Origin: Kiritimatiellia bacterium
GTDB taxonomy: Bacteria > Verrucomicrobiota > Kiritimatiellia > RFP12 > UBA1067
Length of the DNA stretch: 26,102 nucleotides
Direction: 5' to 3'
Assembly (NCBI GenBank): GCA_024405255.1
Contig: JAKSOY010000030.1
Coordinates: 1-26,102, forward strand
Shown here: one piece after another, positions 9,117 through 19,800 of the stretch
Numbering within the stretch: position 1 is the stretch's first letter
Layout: every line of letters begins with the position of its first letter
Made by a program: the position numbers and the translations under genes
The notes under the pieces: model-generated
The model's database searches: none
What the model was told of the DNA's origin: nothing
The model's input: the letters and a program-made list of their open reading frames with translations, nothing else

Positions 9117-11960
9117 TTACCGGAAGATGATGGAGAGTCCCGAACGCATCAGGTAGAGGCCGTCGGCGCGCTTGATGAATCGGCGGTTGTGCGCACGCTG
9201 AGTGGCATCGGGCTTGAACTGGGTCGTTTCGGGCGGCGGATTCTCCCAGGCGATGACCTGCATGAGACCGTCCGTAAACACGATCTCGCGTCCCGTCAGA
9301 TCCACGTTGACCGTGGCGTTCGCCGCGAAGACGACTTCCTTCAAGCCGCCCGTAAACGTACTCGTCGACTTCCACACGTCCGTCCGGCGCGTAAGGTCGA
9401 GCGTCGACCCGTTCTGCATCGTGCAGCCGTAGAAGAAGTCGTTCGTGCCGCTTACGGCAAGCGGACGGAACGTACCCCACACGTTCAACGCCCCCGCGCC
9501 CGCATTGGAGTCGACGAGGCAGTTCGCCGTGTAATCGCGCACGTCAAGCGTTGCACCGATGTTGAGCGGGCTCTCGACGTCGAAATCGACCGTACGCGCA
9601 TTGACGGCGCCGGTGACCTGAAGCGTCCCCGCAGAGGACGTCCGGAACGTGCCGTTCGAGAGGGCGCCGAGCACCGATCCGAAGTAGAGGATCTTGCCAC
9701 TGGCGATCTCCACGTCGAGCGTATGCCCGCCGAGATCGAACGCGGCCGAATTGAAGACCAGCGAATTGCCGACTTTGACGAAGGAATCCGCCGTGAGCGA
9801 GACATTGCCGAGCGCCCCCCAAGTGGTCTTGGTCTGTTGCTTGCTGTTGATGAACGTACCGCCTGCGAGAACGAACTTGTCCTTCACAAGGTCGTAGATT
9901 CCGTTGATGTCGAAGGTCGTTCCCGCCCCAATGGTGACGGTGGAATTGTGCGCCCCGAGCGGATAGGGATTCTTCGTTTGGCCAAACGCGTAGGTCGAAC
10001 TGTCCGCCGTGCCATCGTTGTAGAGTTTCACCGACCCTTCGTTCAGCAAGGTACCACCCGTGTACGAGTGAGTGAAGAGCTGCGACATGTAGAGGCCCGG
10101 ACCTTCCTTCACGAGTTTCAGGTTGCCCGTGAACTTCGTGCCCGTGTTCGTGAACGTCGCATTGGTGGTGACGTTGAAGTGGAACTCGCCCGGAGCGGAG
10201 ACGTTCGTGGTCGTATCCGTCACTGTGAGAACCTTCGCCGCCGTTCCCGACGGCGCCGCCACGAAGAGCTTGTGTCCGCGCAGGTCGATCGTCGCATTCG
10301 CGGCGATGTAGTCGGTATACGCGCCGAGTTCCGTCCAGTCGCAGTCGCCCGCAAGCGAGCAGCTGCCGATCGTGAAGAACTGCCAGGTATGCGCGCCGAG
10401 ATCCGCCGCCGTCAGACCCACGCTTCCGCCGATCGTGACCATCGCGACAGATCCCGGTACGCCATTGGGCACCGGATTGCCACGCGCGTTCCAGCAGTTC
10501 CAGTTCGCGCCATTGGTCACGGCGTTGTCGCCGGCGGCACCCGTCCAGGTGGCCGACACGACCACGCGCGAATCCGGCGGCACATTGAAGAAGATACCGC
10601 TCTGCACCACGCTCAACGAATCGCTCAGCGTCACATGTTCGCCCTTGAGCGAGAACGACACCCCCGACGGAATGGACGTCCAGGCCACGAGCTGTTCCGC
10701 CTCCGCCGGCTGGCGCGAACCGATGTCGATGACGATGTGCGAGGTGCCGGCAGCGTAGAGGAGCGTGTTGCCGAAAGCCGAATCGGCGCGCCAGGTGCCC
10801 TCCCGTTCCGAGAGGTCGAGCGTAGCGCCCTCCTGCAACACGACAGGGGGGAAGCGATCGACCATCGGTTTGAACGAGCCGAAGACATTGATGGTTTTCG
10901 CGTGGTTTACGAGCGTTCCCGTATAACGCGTGATGAGATTGGAGACGTTGATCTCGCCATTGAGGACGACGGGAGAGGCCGTATCGAGCGTCGCCGTCTT
11001 CATATCGAGCGCGTTCGAATTGATGTCGAAGTAGCCGCCGCCCGTCACGACGAGCGTACCATTCGAAACAGCCACATCTTTGCGATAGAAGTTCATGCCC
11101 TCGGCAATGTCCAAAGTCAGCGTATGACCGTTCAAATCGAAGGCGACACCGGCCGCCGCCGCAACCACCGTGGAATTCGCAAGTTCGAAACGCGAATCCG
11201 CTTCCAACACGAGCGCTCCCAATCCGCCCCATGAATACTTGCTCTGTTTCTTGCTGTTGATGAACGTACCGCCATTCGACACGAACGAATAGAGTTTCAA
11301 GTCGTAGACGCCGTTGATGTCGAACGTCGCGCCCTCTTCCACGCGCACGGTCGTTCCCGTGGCGCCGAGCACGCGCGGGTGCGCAGCCTGCGCGGGCGAG
11401 TAGGTGCTGCTGTCGGCGGCCGTGTCGTTGAAAAGCTGCAGCGTACCGGCCGCAACGCACGTGCCGCCATTGTAGTCCTGCGGGTAGCAGGCCGCCACCA
11501 TCCGGCCCGCGCCCGTCTTGACGAGCTGCAACGCGCCCCCGAGCGACAGCGCCGTGTTGCTGAACGTCGCACCTTCGGGAACTTCAAGGATGAGCTGCCC
11601 GCCCGCCGAGGTATCGGTCACCGTTGTCGAATATTTGGTGTCTCCGTCCGGTGCCAGCAACGTCAACTTGTGACCGTTCAGGTCGATGGCCAGATCCCTG
11701 AAGAACAGGCTATTGAGCGAGATGCCCGTCCACACGCAATCGGCCGTGAGGATGAGGGTGCTGTTCGCCTCCGTCGTAAGGCTGCGGCACGGCAGCGCCT
11801 CCCCCGCCGGCCAATTAAAGGTGGTCGTACCACCCAGCACGGTAATGGCCGTTTCCGCCGTGGGAATCGCGCCGGGGATTTCCTCGCCCTTGAAATTCAG
11901 ACATGTCCAGTTCGCCGCATCCGTCAGATCCGTTCGATCGCCGGCGTTGGTCCAGATTGC
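9117..11960 (-). repeat. two tandem homologous passenger modules inside the 1566-aa protein
   Basis: Protein-level duplication. Module A (nt 11960-10554) and module B (nt 10553-9117) share, in the same order: ATW/AIW...NW opening; I.L.GHKL...AP; the PATR unit ending in L.ND..ADSSTY; LGA...V.....TFDING.YDL; GGTFINSK.Q.K..WG.LG; A.DL.GHTL..EIA; and the .V.GSFKP/.V.GTFRP block followed by GATLDL or GSTLDL. The DNA is clearly diverged, so the duplication is old. Confidence 0.75.
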
Positions 11961-13817
11961 AGAGAACGGGACGTTGTCCGTCACCGAAAGGACCGCCACG
12001 AGCGCCCCGTTCACCACGACGGGCTCCATCGGAAGACCTTCGATACGGACCTTGCTCTCGTCGCCAACCGTACAGCCGGCGGAAATCAGCGTGATCGTGT
12101 TGTCCGTACTGAAGGCGCCATACCCGGAATGGACAAGCGAGAACACAAACGGATTCGCCACGCTGGCCTGCGAGAGGTCGACCGTGCCGCCGACCGCGAA
12201 GAAGTCGTTGCCGTCCAGCGTCACGTCGAGAACCGTCCGCGCCCCGCCAACCAGCTTGAGCGTCCCCGTCACGTCGATCGGCTGTGCCTCACCGTCGAGG
12301 AAGGACAGCGTTCCCTCGCTCAACCCAAGCGCCGGATACTCCACGACGGCCGAAGCATCCAGTTCAAGCTTTCCCTTCTTCTCGACGGCCGTGTAGCCGA
12401 TGATATCCTCCGCCGTGAAGTCGCCTTCATACACCTGGATCGTCGCGCCATCGCTCGAAACCAGATGCAGCACGCCGCCGTACACACCCGTCTGCGACGC
12501 AAAGGTTCCTGTGACCGTATCGTAGAAACCCGCCGTGCCGTCCTTGAGCCGCATCGGCAGGAACTGGCGCACGACGCCCGCCGGTTCACGAATCGTAAAC
12601 GCACGCAACTTTAAATTGTCGACTCCGCCCGTACCGGCCGACGTGTTGACATGGAACCCGTTGATGTAGAGCGAGTAGCTGCCACCCGTACGCGTACCCG
12701 CCGGACTCGTCACCTGCCGCACCTCGTCGGACCCGTCAAGCCGCCACCAGCTCGCGCCTTCGGCGTTGCACACCATCTTCACCCAGTCGTCGTAGATGAA
12801 CGTCTGCCCCACATTCGCCCCGATCACGGTGCTGTCGCGCAAGTAGATGGCCGCATCCGCCGCCGCCGAATACCAGGTGCTCCACGAGAAGAAGCCCATA
12901 CTGTGGTCGGTATCGCTGGCATCGCGCGTACCGAAAAGCGTCCGATAGCTTTTCGCCGACGGCAAAGCCCTCGGCGCCGTCGAACTGAAGACGAGTTCCA
13001 CCGTCGTATCGGGCGTATGGATATAGCCCGTATCCAGATACTGGCTGCTCGTGAGCAGCACATAGCTGTAGCGCAGATCGAGACTTTGATCGTCGTCGTT
13101 CCCGCCGCCGAACGCGCCCTTGCCCGACGCATTGGTCAAGAACTTCCCCTCAACGGTTTCGTAGAGACCGTATTCGCCATCGGCCTTACGGCAGCACGGC
13201 ACATAGTTGCGCCGCACCGTATTGTCCGTCGCGATGATCGCGAACGAGTAGAGCTTCATCTTCGTACGGCTGCCCGTATCGGGCGTCACAGTGCCAACTG
13301 TCGCGGCACGGTTCTGATTGAAGATGAGCATCGTCGAAAGATACTCCTCGGTCGAAACGGGATTTTCCAGTGTCAGGATTCCGCCACCCCTTTCGCTCGT
13401 CCAGCTCGCCGTCTCGTTCTGGCAACGCAGCGTCACAGGCGTCCCCACCGGAAAGAGATTGTCCGACCCCTTCAGGAGCGTACCGAGCGCTTTGTAGACC
13501 GGTGTCGTCTTAAGGGCCGAACCATAGTGCGGCTGGAAATTGAAGCTGTTCGAATTCGCCGTGCCACCGCTCGCATAGCAGCCGAAGAGACACGTCCAGA
13601 CGGCCGGCTGCGCCGATGCGAGCTCCAGCTTCATCTCGACCCCTTCGCCCGTCTGGAGCACATACTCCGTATCGATGTACTCGTCGCCCGTCGTCGAGTT
13701 AATCCACTCGACCGGCGCATAGGCCGTCGGCAACGTGATCTCGGCCCGCGCGGGGCTTGCCACAAACGCGCCCATCGCCAGCATCAGAACACCAGACCAA
13801 TGAATCAGACTTTTCAT
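9117..13817 (-). CDS. giant secreted LamG-like/PATR protein (1566 aa) with duplicated passenger module
   Basis: Exported protein, probably on the cell surface. A signal peptide of about 26 residues (MKSLIHWSGVLMLAMGAFVA.. ending ARA) precedes two LamG-like jelly rolls. The first, at about 32-235, begins APVEWINSTTGDEYIDTEY. The second, at about 250-447, begins SSQYLDTGYIHTPDTTVEL. Both end in the family's typical DG..GLYETV.GKF or DG..GFYDTV.GTF block. A linker at about 455-610 leads into two homologous modules at about 620-1088 and 1089-1566. Each module starts with W...GD...(L)T...NW and contains one autotransporter-associated repeat (LVKTGAGRM...YNGGT; LVKEGPGLY...YTGGT). The C-terminus is ADGLYLMRSGLSIIFR, which resembles the tails of both neighbours. 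Start: ATG at 13817 with GGAG 7 bases upstream. It lies 80 bp behind the stop of the larger paralog with no separate promoter I can find, so co-transcription is likely. No beta-barrel or anchor is seen. Confidence 0.85.
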   Translation of the reverse strand: MKSLIHWSGVLMLAMGAFVASPARAEITLPTAYAPVEWINSTTGDEYIDTEYVLQTGEGVEMKLELASAQPAVWTCLFGCYASGGTANSNSFNFQPHYGSALKTTPVYKALGTLLKGSDNLFPVGTPVTLRCQNETASWTSERGGGILTLENPVSTEEYLSTMLIFNQNRAATVGTVTPDTGSRTKMKLYSFAIIATDNTVRRNYVPCCRKADGEYGLYETVEGKFLTNASGKGAFGGGNDDDQSLDLRYSYVLLTSSQYLDTGYIHTPDTTVELVFSSTAPRALPSAKSYRTLFGTRDASDTDHSMGFFSWSTWYSAAADAAIYLRDSTVIGANVGQTFIYDDWVKMVCNAEGASWWRLDGSDEVRQVTSPAGTRTGGSYSLYINGFHVNTSAGTGGVDNLKLRAFTIREPAGVVRQFLPMRLKDGTAGFYDTVTGTFASQTGVYGGVLHLVSSDGATIQVYEGDFTAEDIIGYTAVEKKGKLELDASAVVEYPALGLSEGTLSFLDGEAQPIDVTGTLKLVGGARTVLDVTLDGNDFFAVGGTVDLSQASVANPFVFSLVHSGYGAFSTDNTITLISAGCTVGDESKVRIEGLPMEPVVVNGALVAVLSVTDNVPFSAIWTNAGDRTDLTDAANWTCLNFKGEEIPGAIPTAETAITVLGGTTTFNWPAGEALPCRSLTTEANSTLILTADCVWTGISLNSLFFRDLAIDLNGHKLTLLAPDGDTKYSTTVTDTSAGGQLILEVPEGATFSNTALSLGGALQLVKTGAGRMVAACYPQDYNGGTCVAAGTLQLFNDTAADSSTYSPAQAAHPRVLGATGTTVRVEEGATFDINGVYDLKLYSFVSNGGTFINSKKQSKYSWGGLGALVLEADSRFELANSTVVAAAAGVAFDLNGHTLTLDIAEGMNFYRKDVAVSNGTLVVTGGGYFDINSNALDMKTATLDTASPVVLNGEINVSNLITRYTGTLVNHAKTINVFGSFKPMVDRFPPVVLQEGATLDLSEREGTWRADSAFGNTLLYAAGTSHIVIDIGSRQPAEAEQLVAWTSIPSGVSFSLKGEHVTLSDSLSVVQSGIFFNVPPDSRVVVSATWTGAAGDNAVTNGANWNCWNARGNPVPNGVPGSVAMVTIGGSVGLTAADLGAHTWQFFTIGSCSLAGDCDWTELGAYTDYIAANATIDLRGHKLFVAAPSGTAAKVLTVTDTTTNVSAPGEFHFNVTTNATFTNTGTKFTGNLKLVKEGPGLYMSQLFTHSYTGGTLLNEGSVKLYNDGTADSSTYAFGQTKNPYPLGAHNSTVTIGAGTTFDINGIYDLVKDKFVLAGGTFINSKQQTKTTWGALGNVSLTADSFVKVGNSLVFNSAAFDLGGHTLDVEIASGKILYFGSVLGALSNGTFRTSSAGTLQVTGAVNARTVDFDVESPLNIGATLDVRDYTANCLVDSNAGAGALNVWGTFRPLAVSGTNDFFYGCTMQNGSTLDLTRRTDVWKSTSTFTGGLKEVVFAANATVNVDLTGREIVFTDGLMQVIAWENPPPETTQFKPDATQRAHNRRFIKRADGLYLMRSGLSIIFR

Positions 13818-13846
13818 CTTTTGTCTCCCTCACTTTTTAAATCCAA

Positions 13847-13879
13847 TCGTAGGGCTTCACAGGCCGCGAATCCCTACGA
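13847..13879 (-). terminator. hairpin between the 2887-aa and 1566-aa genes (terminator or attenuator)
   Basis: An 8-bp perfect inverted repeat (TCGTAGGG and CCCTACGA) encloses 17 bases whose ends (TTC/GAA) can extend the pairing. It is followed on the minus strand by TTGGATTTAAAAA, a weak T-tract. It lies 19 bases after the upstream stop codon and about 30 bases before the next ATG. It could act as a leaky terminator that lowers expression of the second gene, or as an RNA-processing site. Confidence 0.5.
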
Positions 13880-13897
13880 CCTTTTCTTTCGCGTACA

Positions 13898-16800
13898 TTA
13901 GCGCAGGATCAGCGTGAAGCCGGCAGGGTGCGCATTCTTGAGGAGGAGTCGCCCGCCCGCAGTCACGGCTGTGAAGCCTTCCGAATAGTCGTTGCCGTCG
14001 ACATCCTTCACGTCGACCACGAGCTTGGTCGCATCGGCGCCGAGGGCCGGGCCCACGTCGAACGTCGCACACGTCGGCTTCTCCGTGAAGACCGCCTTCA
14101 CCTTCTTGAGGTCGGCAAACGCGTTCGGATCGCCCGACTCGAACTTGACCTGGTTCTCCACCACGCGGCGCTTGCCGTTGCCGGAGACCTCCCAGCACGC
14201 GTCGTCGCCCGTGAAGGCGAAGAGACCCTGCAACGTTCCGTTACCCTTCACCGTGCCCCAGATCGGGCAGCTCTTCTGCGCCACGTTGTCGAGAACGGCG
14301 CCGTCCTCAAGCTCGGTTACGCCGTAGAGACCCGCCCAAACCGTCGGTTTCACCGCCGAGAAGAGGAACGCAGTTTCATCGAGGCGGTACTCGGTGCCGT
14401 TCACCGTAACCGCACCGTACTTGCCGCCATCGCTCCACGGACCCCAGTTGCCCGTATTATCCGCCACGCGCAGACGAAACGCATGCCAGCCCGTGGTGAT
14501 GCCCTTCAGGTTCGTGCCCGTCGCCTTCGTTTCGCCCACCGCGCCGCTGTCGACGCCGTCGATTTCAAGCGAGGCGCGGTCGTCGTAGTCGAGGTACACG
14601 CTCCAGTCGCCCGCCTGCTCGCGCCGCACGTAGATCCAGCCGTCGAACTGATGCGTGGACCCCCCGAGCGTGGGCGTCAGCGCAAGGTTGTAGGTGTGAA
14701 GCGGACTCAACTTCGCCGTGCCGTTCGGCGTAAGGTCCGTACGCGTGTTCCACGTATTCGCGTCGAAGCCCTTCACCGAAGACCAGTTGAGTTCGCCGCC
14801 ACCGAGGCTCGTCACCGGCGCCGCACGCAACGGCAGGTGGTCGCCATCGAATTTGATGAAGTTCCCCGCGTCCGTATTGCTGATCGGCGACTTCTGGAAG
14901 CCCACGTTCATCACATCGGCCCAGCCCGCAGCCGGCGTCCCCCAACCGCCGCCCGACTGGAACTGGACGATACGGAAATCGTGCCAGCCGACCGCGAGCT
15001 CTTCCGCCGTCGTTCCTGCCATGACCGCGTTCCACGTGGCGTTGTTCACCACGGCCTGGCCGTCGATATCGATGCGGAGCGAATCGTCGTAGCCGCCCGC
15101 GAACGTCCACTTGCCGGGCGTGTCCACGTAGAACTGACCCTGCCAGAGGATGTTGGCGGTCGAATAGTCGGCCGAACCGCTCTTGCCCTGCAACGTCGTG
15201 AGGTCGTTGCAGGCGAACGGATAGGCGTTCGAATAGGTGCAGGCCGTCGCAAACGTGTTGTCGCCAGTCTGGAAGTAGACCGCTTCAACGAGGTTCGACC
15301 CGCCGATGCGAATCGCCGCCTGCACGTCTTCCTGCAGATGGAGACCGCCCGCGAACGCACTCGCGCCGTAGAGGGTGTTCTGCCCCAGGTTCGCGATCGT
15401 CCACTTGCCGGAGGTCACGCCCTGGAAACGCAGTTTGTCAGCCGTGCCCACACCGCTCTTGAACGTGCCGTTACCCTCGAGGCTCACATCCGCAAGGCCC
15501 GTCAGACCCGTCCGCCAGTCGATCGTCTTGCCGTTCAGGTTGAAGTGCACGAGGCCGCCCGCGCGATCGCCGAAGCCGACGGCGCGCAACTGTTCCACCA
15601 CCCAGTCGGCCGTACAGTTCACCGTGCCGTTGTTGAACTGGACGAACGGCTTGAACTTGGTCCACGCACAGAGGCCGCCCGCGCCGAGATTGAGCACGCC
15701 GCCGTTGACCTGAACGAGTTCGTCGAACGAGTTCGGATCCGTCCAGCTCTTACGGCAGCAGAAACCGTAGATGTTGGCCGTACCGGCATTGAGCGTGAAG
15801 AACGCATGCGGCGAATCCCAACCCATGCGCACGCGGTCGGTGTTCAGATGCGTGAAGGTACCGCCGTTCACGATAACTTCGTGACGTTCGTTGCTCGCAC
15901 CGCTCCACTCGCCGACCCAGAACGTGCCCGTCGCTTCGAGCGAGCCGCCCTCGCGGATGTCGATCACGCCCGCCTTCGCGGAGGAGCCGCCGCACCCCAC
16001 GTAGCCGGCCGCGATCTTGAGGGACGCACCATTCGGAATCACAAGCTTGCCGTAGTTGCTCCCCGCATTCGAAACGCGCAACGTGGCGGTCAACTCGTAA
16101 TTCCCCGGCGCCAGCGTGATTTCCTGATCCGGCGATGCCGTACGGATGTAGACGTTCCCCGGCTTCGCCGCGGTGAAGGCCGAACTGATCGTATCGCTCT
16201 TCCCCGTATCGAACACGATGTCGCCGCCCGTGAAGCCCGAAAGATTGAGGTTCGCATCCTGCACGTTCGGGAAGCCCGTTCCCTGGCCCATGCCCCAGTA
16301 GAGGACGCCGGCCGTCGACGTGATCGTCATCGGCACGGCCGACCAATCCGCCGTTGAACCGAAGCGGGTGTCGCCGCCGGTCTGCATGAGATTGAAGCTG
16401 CCTGCCGCTGTGGACGGATTATACTGCGCGCTGCCGCCCGTCGTGTTATACATGTTCGCCGCGCCACTCGCCAACGCGCCCGTGAAGGAGATCGTACCCG
16501 CTTCCACGGTCAGCATGCCGTTGTTCGTAAGCCCGCCCGTCGCGCTGAAGTTCACGCCACCGTAGATCCGCGTGGACGCGCCTTCGGCGATCGTGATGGC
16601 GCCGTCTTGCGTCGAGGCCGCGCTTGATATCTTGAGGCGCGTATCGGCACCCGTCACCGTCACCGCCGGTCTCGAACCCGTCGAGCCCCAATACTGGATG
16701 CGCGCACCCGACTGAAGTTCAATGCCATCGGTCGCCTTGAAGGTTCCCGCCCCTTCGAAGCCGATCGACGAATTCGGCTTCACGATGAGCTTGCCGATGT

Positions 16801-19800
16801 TCGCATCGACGTCCAGGAAGTTGAAGCCCTGGTTCCAGTCCTCGGGCACTTGCACGTCCGTGGTGAGCGTCTTGCCCTCGCCCTGGAGGCTCGGATTGCC
16901 CGCGAAGGTCGCGTTCGTCGCCTTGCGGAAATCGATCCGCGTCGTACCCGCGATCTTCGCATCGTCCGCAAGTTCCACGCGGCCGAGATTGAACTGCCAG
17001 GCGTTGTTCGGGTTGTGGTCGTAGATGGCGCCCTTGCCACTCACGCCCTCGCCGGAAATGATCACCTTCTGGTCGTTGATCGCCGCGCCGCGTCCCGTAT
17101 CCGCAGAAGCGCCCAGCGTCGTGTTGAGGTCGAGCGTCGCACCATCCTCGATCGTGATCGCCGTCTCAGTCGTTCCAAGCGCGCTGAATTTCAACGCGTC
17201 GCCCAGCTGCAAGGTGCCGCTCTTCACCACGATGTTCGTGGGATTCGCGAAGCCGGATCCGTTCATCACGAGCGTACCCGTCCCTTCCTTCACCACGAAC
17301 GGCGTATCGAACTTGCCCGCGCCGCGCAGCTCATAGTTCTTTGTACCCGTGAAGTACATGCCGGCCGGCTTGACGTCGTCCACCACCGGCACGACGGTAT
17401 TCGCCGCCTCATCCGTGAACCAGAGCAGCAGGTTCGCGTAGTAGGGGAAAAGCGACGCACTCGCGACACCCTTCGCGCCCCATGCCTTCACCGTCGCGTT
17501 CGTCGTCACGGTCGTTCCCTCAACACCTCTCCATTCAAGCTCGCCGCCCGGGTTGTCAGACTCCGTCACCGTCACGATCACCTCACCCTCGTCGTTGAGC
17601 GCGATCGTACCTTGCGTCGTCTCGCCCGCCTTGCCCGTGAAGACGATGTCGAGCGAATCGGCCGCCCCGCCCGGCAGGTTCGAGGTCGTGATCGTGTAGA
17701 CCGATCCCATCGGCACCGAGTTCGGCATGTCGAACTCGACCGTTGCGCGGCCCGTGTTCGGCGTCGCCGCCAAGGCGCCCATGAAAGCCGCCGTGAAGGC
17801 CGGGCCTTCCGTGACCGTCGCAATCACGCGTGCACCTGCCTCCAACGTGATCGGATACGTCGGCTCCCGGCCCGCCGACAGGATGATCACACCGCCGTCG
17901 CGTACCACGATGCCGCCTGCGAAGTCTTCGGTATCGACGTCTTCCGTCATGTCGAGGATCGCATTCTCGACCACGAGCGTGCCTTCACCCGTGATCACGT
18001 TGTTCATCGCGAAATAGGGCTTCGCGTCGGCCGTGCCGCGCAGGGTGAGCGTGCGGTCGGCCGGGATGTCGATGTATCCGCGATACTCGACGTCCGTCGT
18101 CGCCGCGCCCGTCAGCGACGGATCGCCCGCCCCCGCCGTCAACACCGTCCAGTTCGGCACATCGGCCGGCGCCACGAACGTACCATTCTCGGCGACCGTG
18201 AAGTAGAGGCGCATCGCGCCCGAATGCGCGGTCGCCGGATTGCGCGTGGTGAGCTCCACCGGCGCAAACACGCCGTGGCCGCCCACCTTCACCGTCGCGT
18301 TCGTGAGGTCGAGCGTTTCCGACGTGTTCCACGCGCGCATCTTCGCCGTGAAGAGGCCCGTACCCGTCACGTTGATCTCCATCGGACGCGTCTGATAGCC
18401 CGAGTAGTCGAGCGAGCCGGTGTTGTCCGTCTGGAACACGCCCTTCTCGACCGTCAGGAACGCACCGTAGTTCGAGCCATAGCCGATGTCGCTGTTCTGC
18501 TCGCCGATACGCACGATGCCGCTGAGCGTCGTCGTACCGCCCGTCACCGTCACCGGCGCGTTCTGATACTGGAGGATGCAGTACTCGCCCGACACCGTCA
18601 CCGTGCCCGACAGCACGATCGGCGTCGTCGTGGCCGTGAAGCTCAACGCATGGCGTCCCGCATACTCCGTCACACCCGACAGCGGCGACACGGTCTCCGC
18701 CGTCACACCCGTGAGCGTGAGCCAGCCCGCGTTCTTGATCGTGCCGTTCCACGACGGCACCACCGCCTTCTTGTCCACGTCGATCGCGAGCAGGCCCGCA
18801 CCCGGCAGGGCAAACGTCGTCTCGACGCCTGCAAAGACCGGCAGCGCACCCGTCGCCGCCGCGACCGAATTCGGCGCCGTCTCACTGCGGAAGTCGTACA
18901 CGGCGCCCGGCAGCGTATCCACCGCCGTCGCCACCAGGAATTCCTCCGGACGCGCCATCGTGAGATAGCTCGCACGCACCCAGTCCGCACTTTCCACCTC
19001 GTCGTGCAGGCGGCATTCGTCAAAGCTGCCGATCACAAACGATTCATCGCCGTTCGCGTCGCAGCCGATGGACATCGTCAGTCCATTATCCGTCGCCGCA
19101 TCGATCGCACCCGAGCCCACGAGGCGTCCGTTTTCATACACCGTCACCGTGCCGCCGTTGTAGACGAACGTGACGAATGCCCAGGCGTTCTGCATCGAAA
19201 CCGGCAGCGTGGGCTTATAGGACTTGTTGTTCGCCACGCCCCGAATGGCGAGCACCGTGTAGCTCGCGCCCGACGTTTCGATTTCCCAGCCGTTCGAATC
19301 GGTATAGACGTTCTTGCGCGAGAAGAGGCGCATGCTGCCGTTCGCCCCCGTGAAGTTGAACCAGCCGGAGAGCGTGAACGAATCGCCCACGTTCTTCGCG
19401 TTGTAGTTCGGAATCGAAAAGTAGCCGCGCGAACCCGTGCCCGTCGCGCCCGTGCGGGCCTTGCCGAGCGCACCCGGAATCGCCGTGAGGGATGTCGCAG
19501 CGCCCATCGGCGTGGCCGTGAAACCATTGCCCGTCGCATCCGCCACGGTGCCGCTCTCTTCGTTCATGTGCCACACGCCCACATAGTTGCCAGCGGTCCA
19601 GACCGTATTTGCGGCCGGCGCGGCGGGAATGTTCTCCGTCGACCCCCAGTGCATGACAATCGCCGTATTGCGGCCTTCCACCTGCGGCACCTTGACCCAG
19701 ATGATCGAATCGCCGTTCACGTTCCAGGTATCGACATCCTGCGCAAGGCGGTTGCCCGCCGCGTCCGAGAACCACACGTCCGAACCGTCCGCCTGTGCGT

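Noticed and set aside
9544..11460. A 638-codon minus-strand frame overlapping the 1566-aa gene
   Set aside because: Out-of-phase reading of the duplicated modules, Arg-rich, no start signal. The main frame carries PATR and GHKL-type motifs in both modules.
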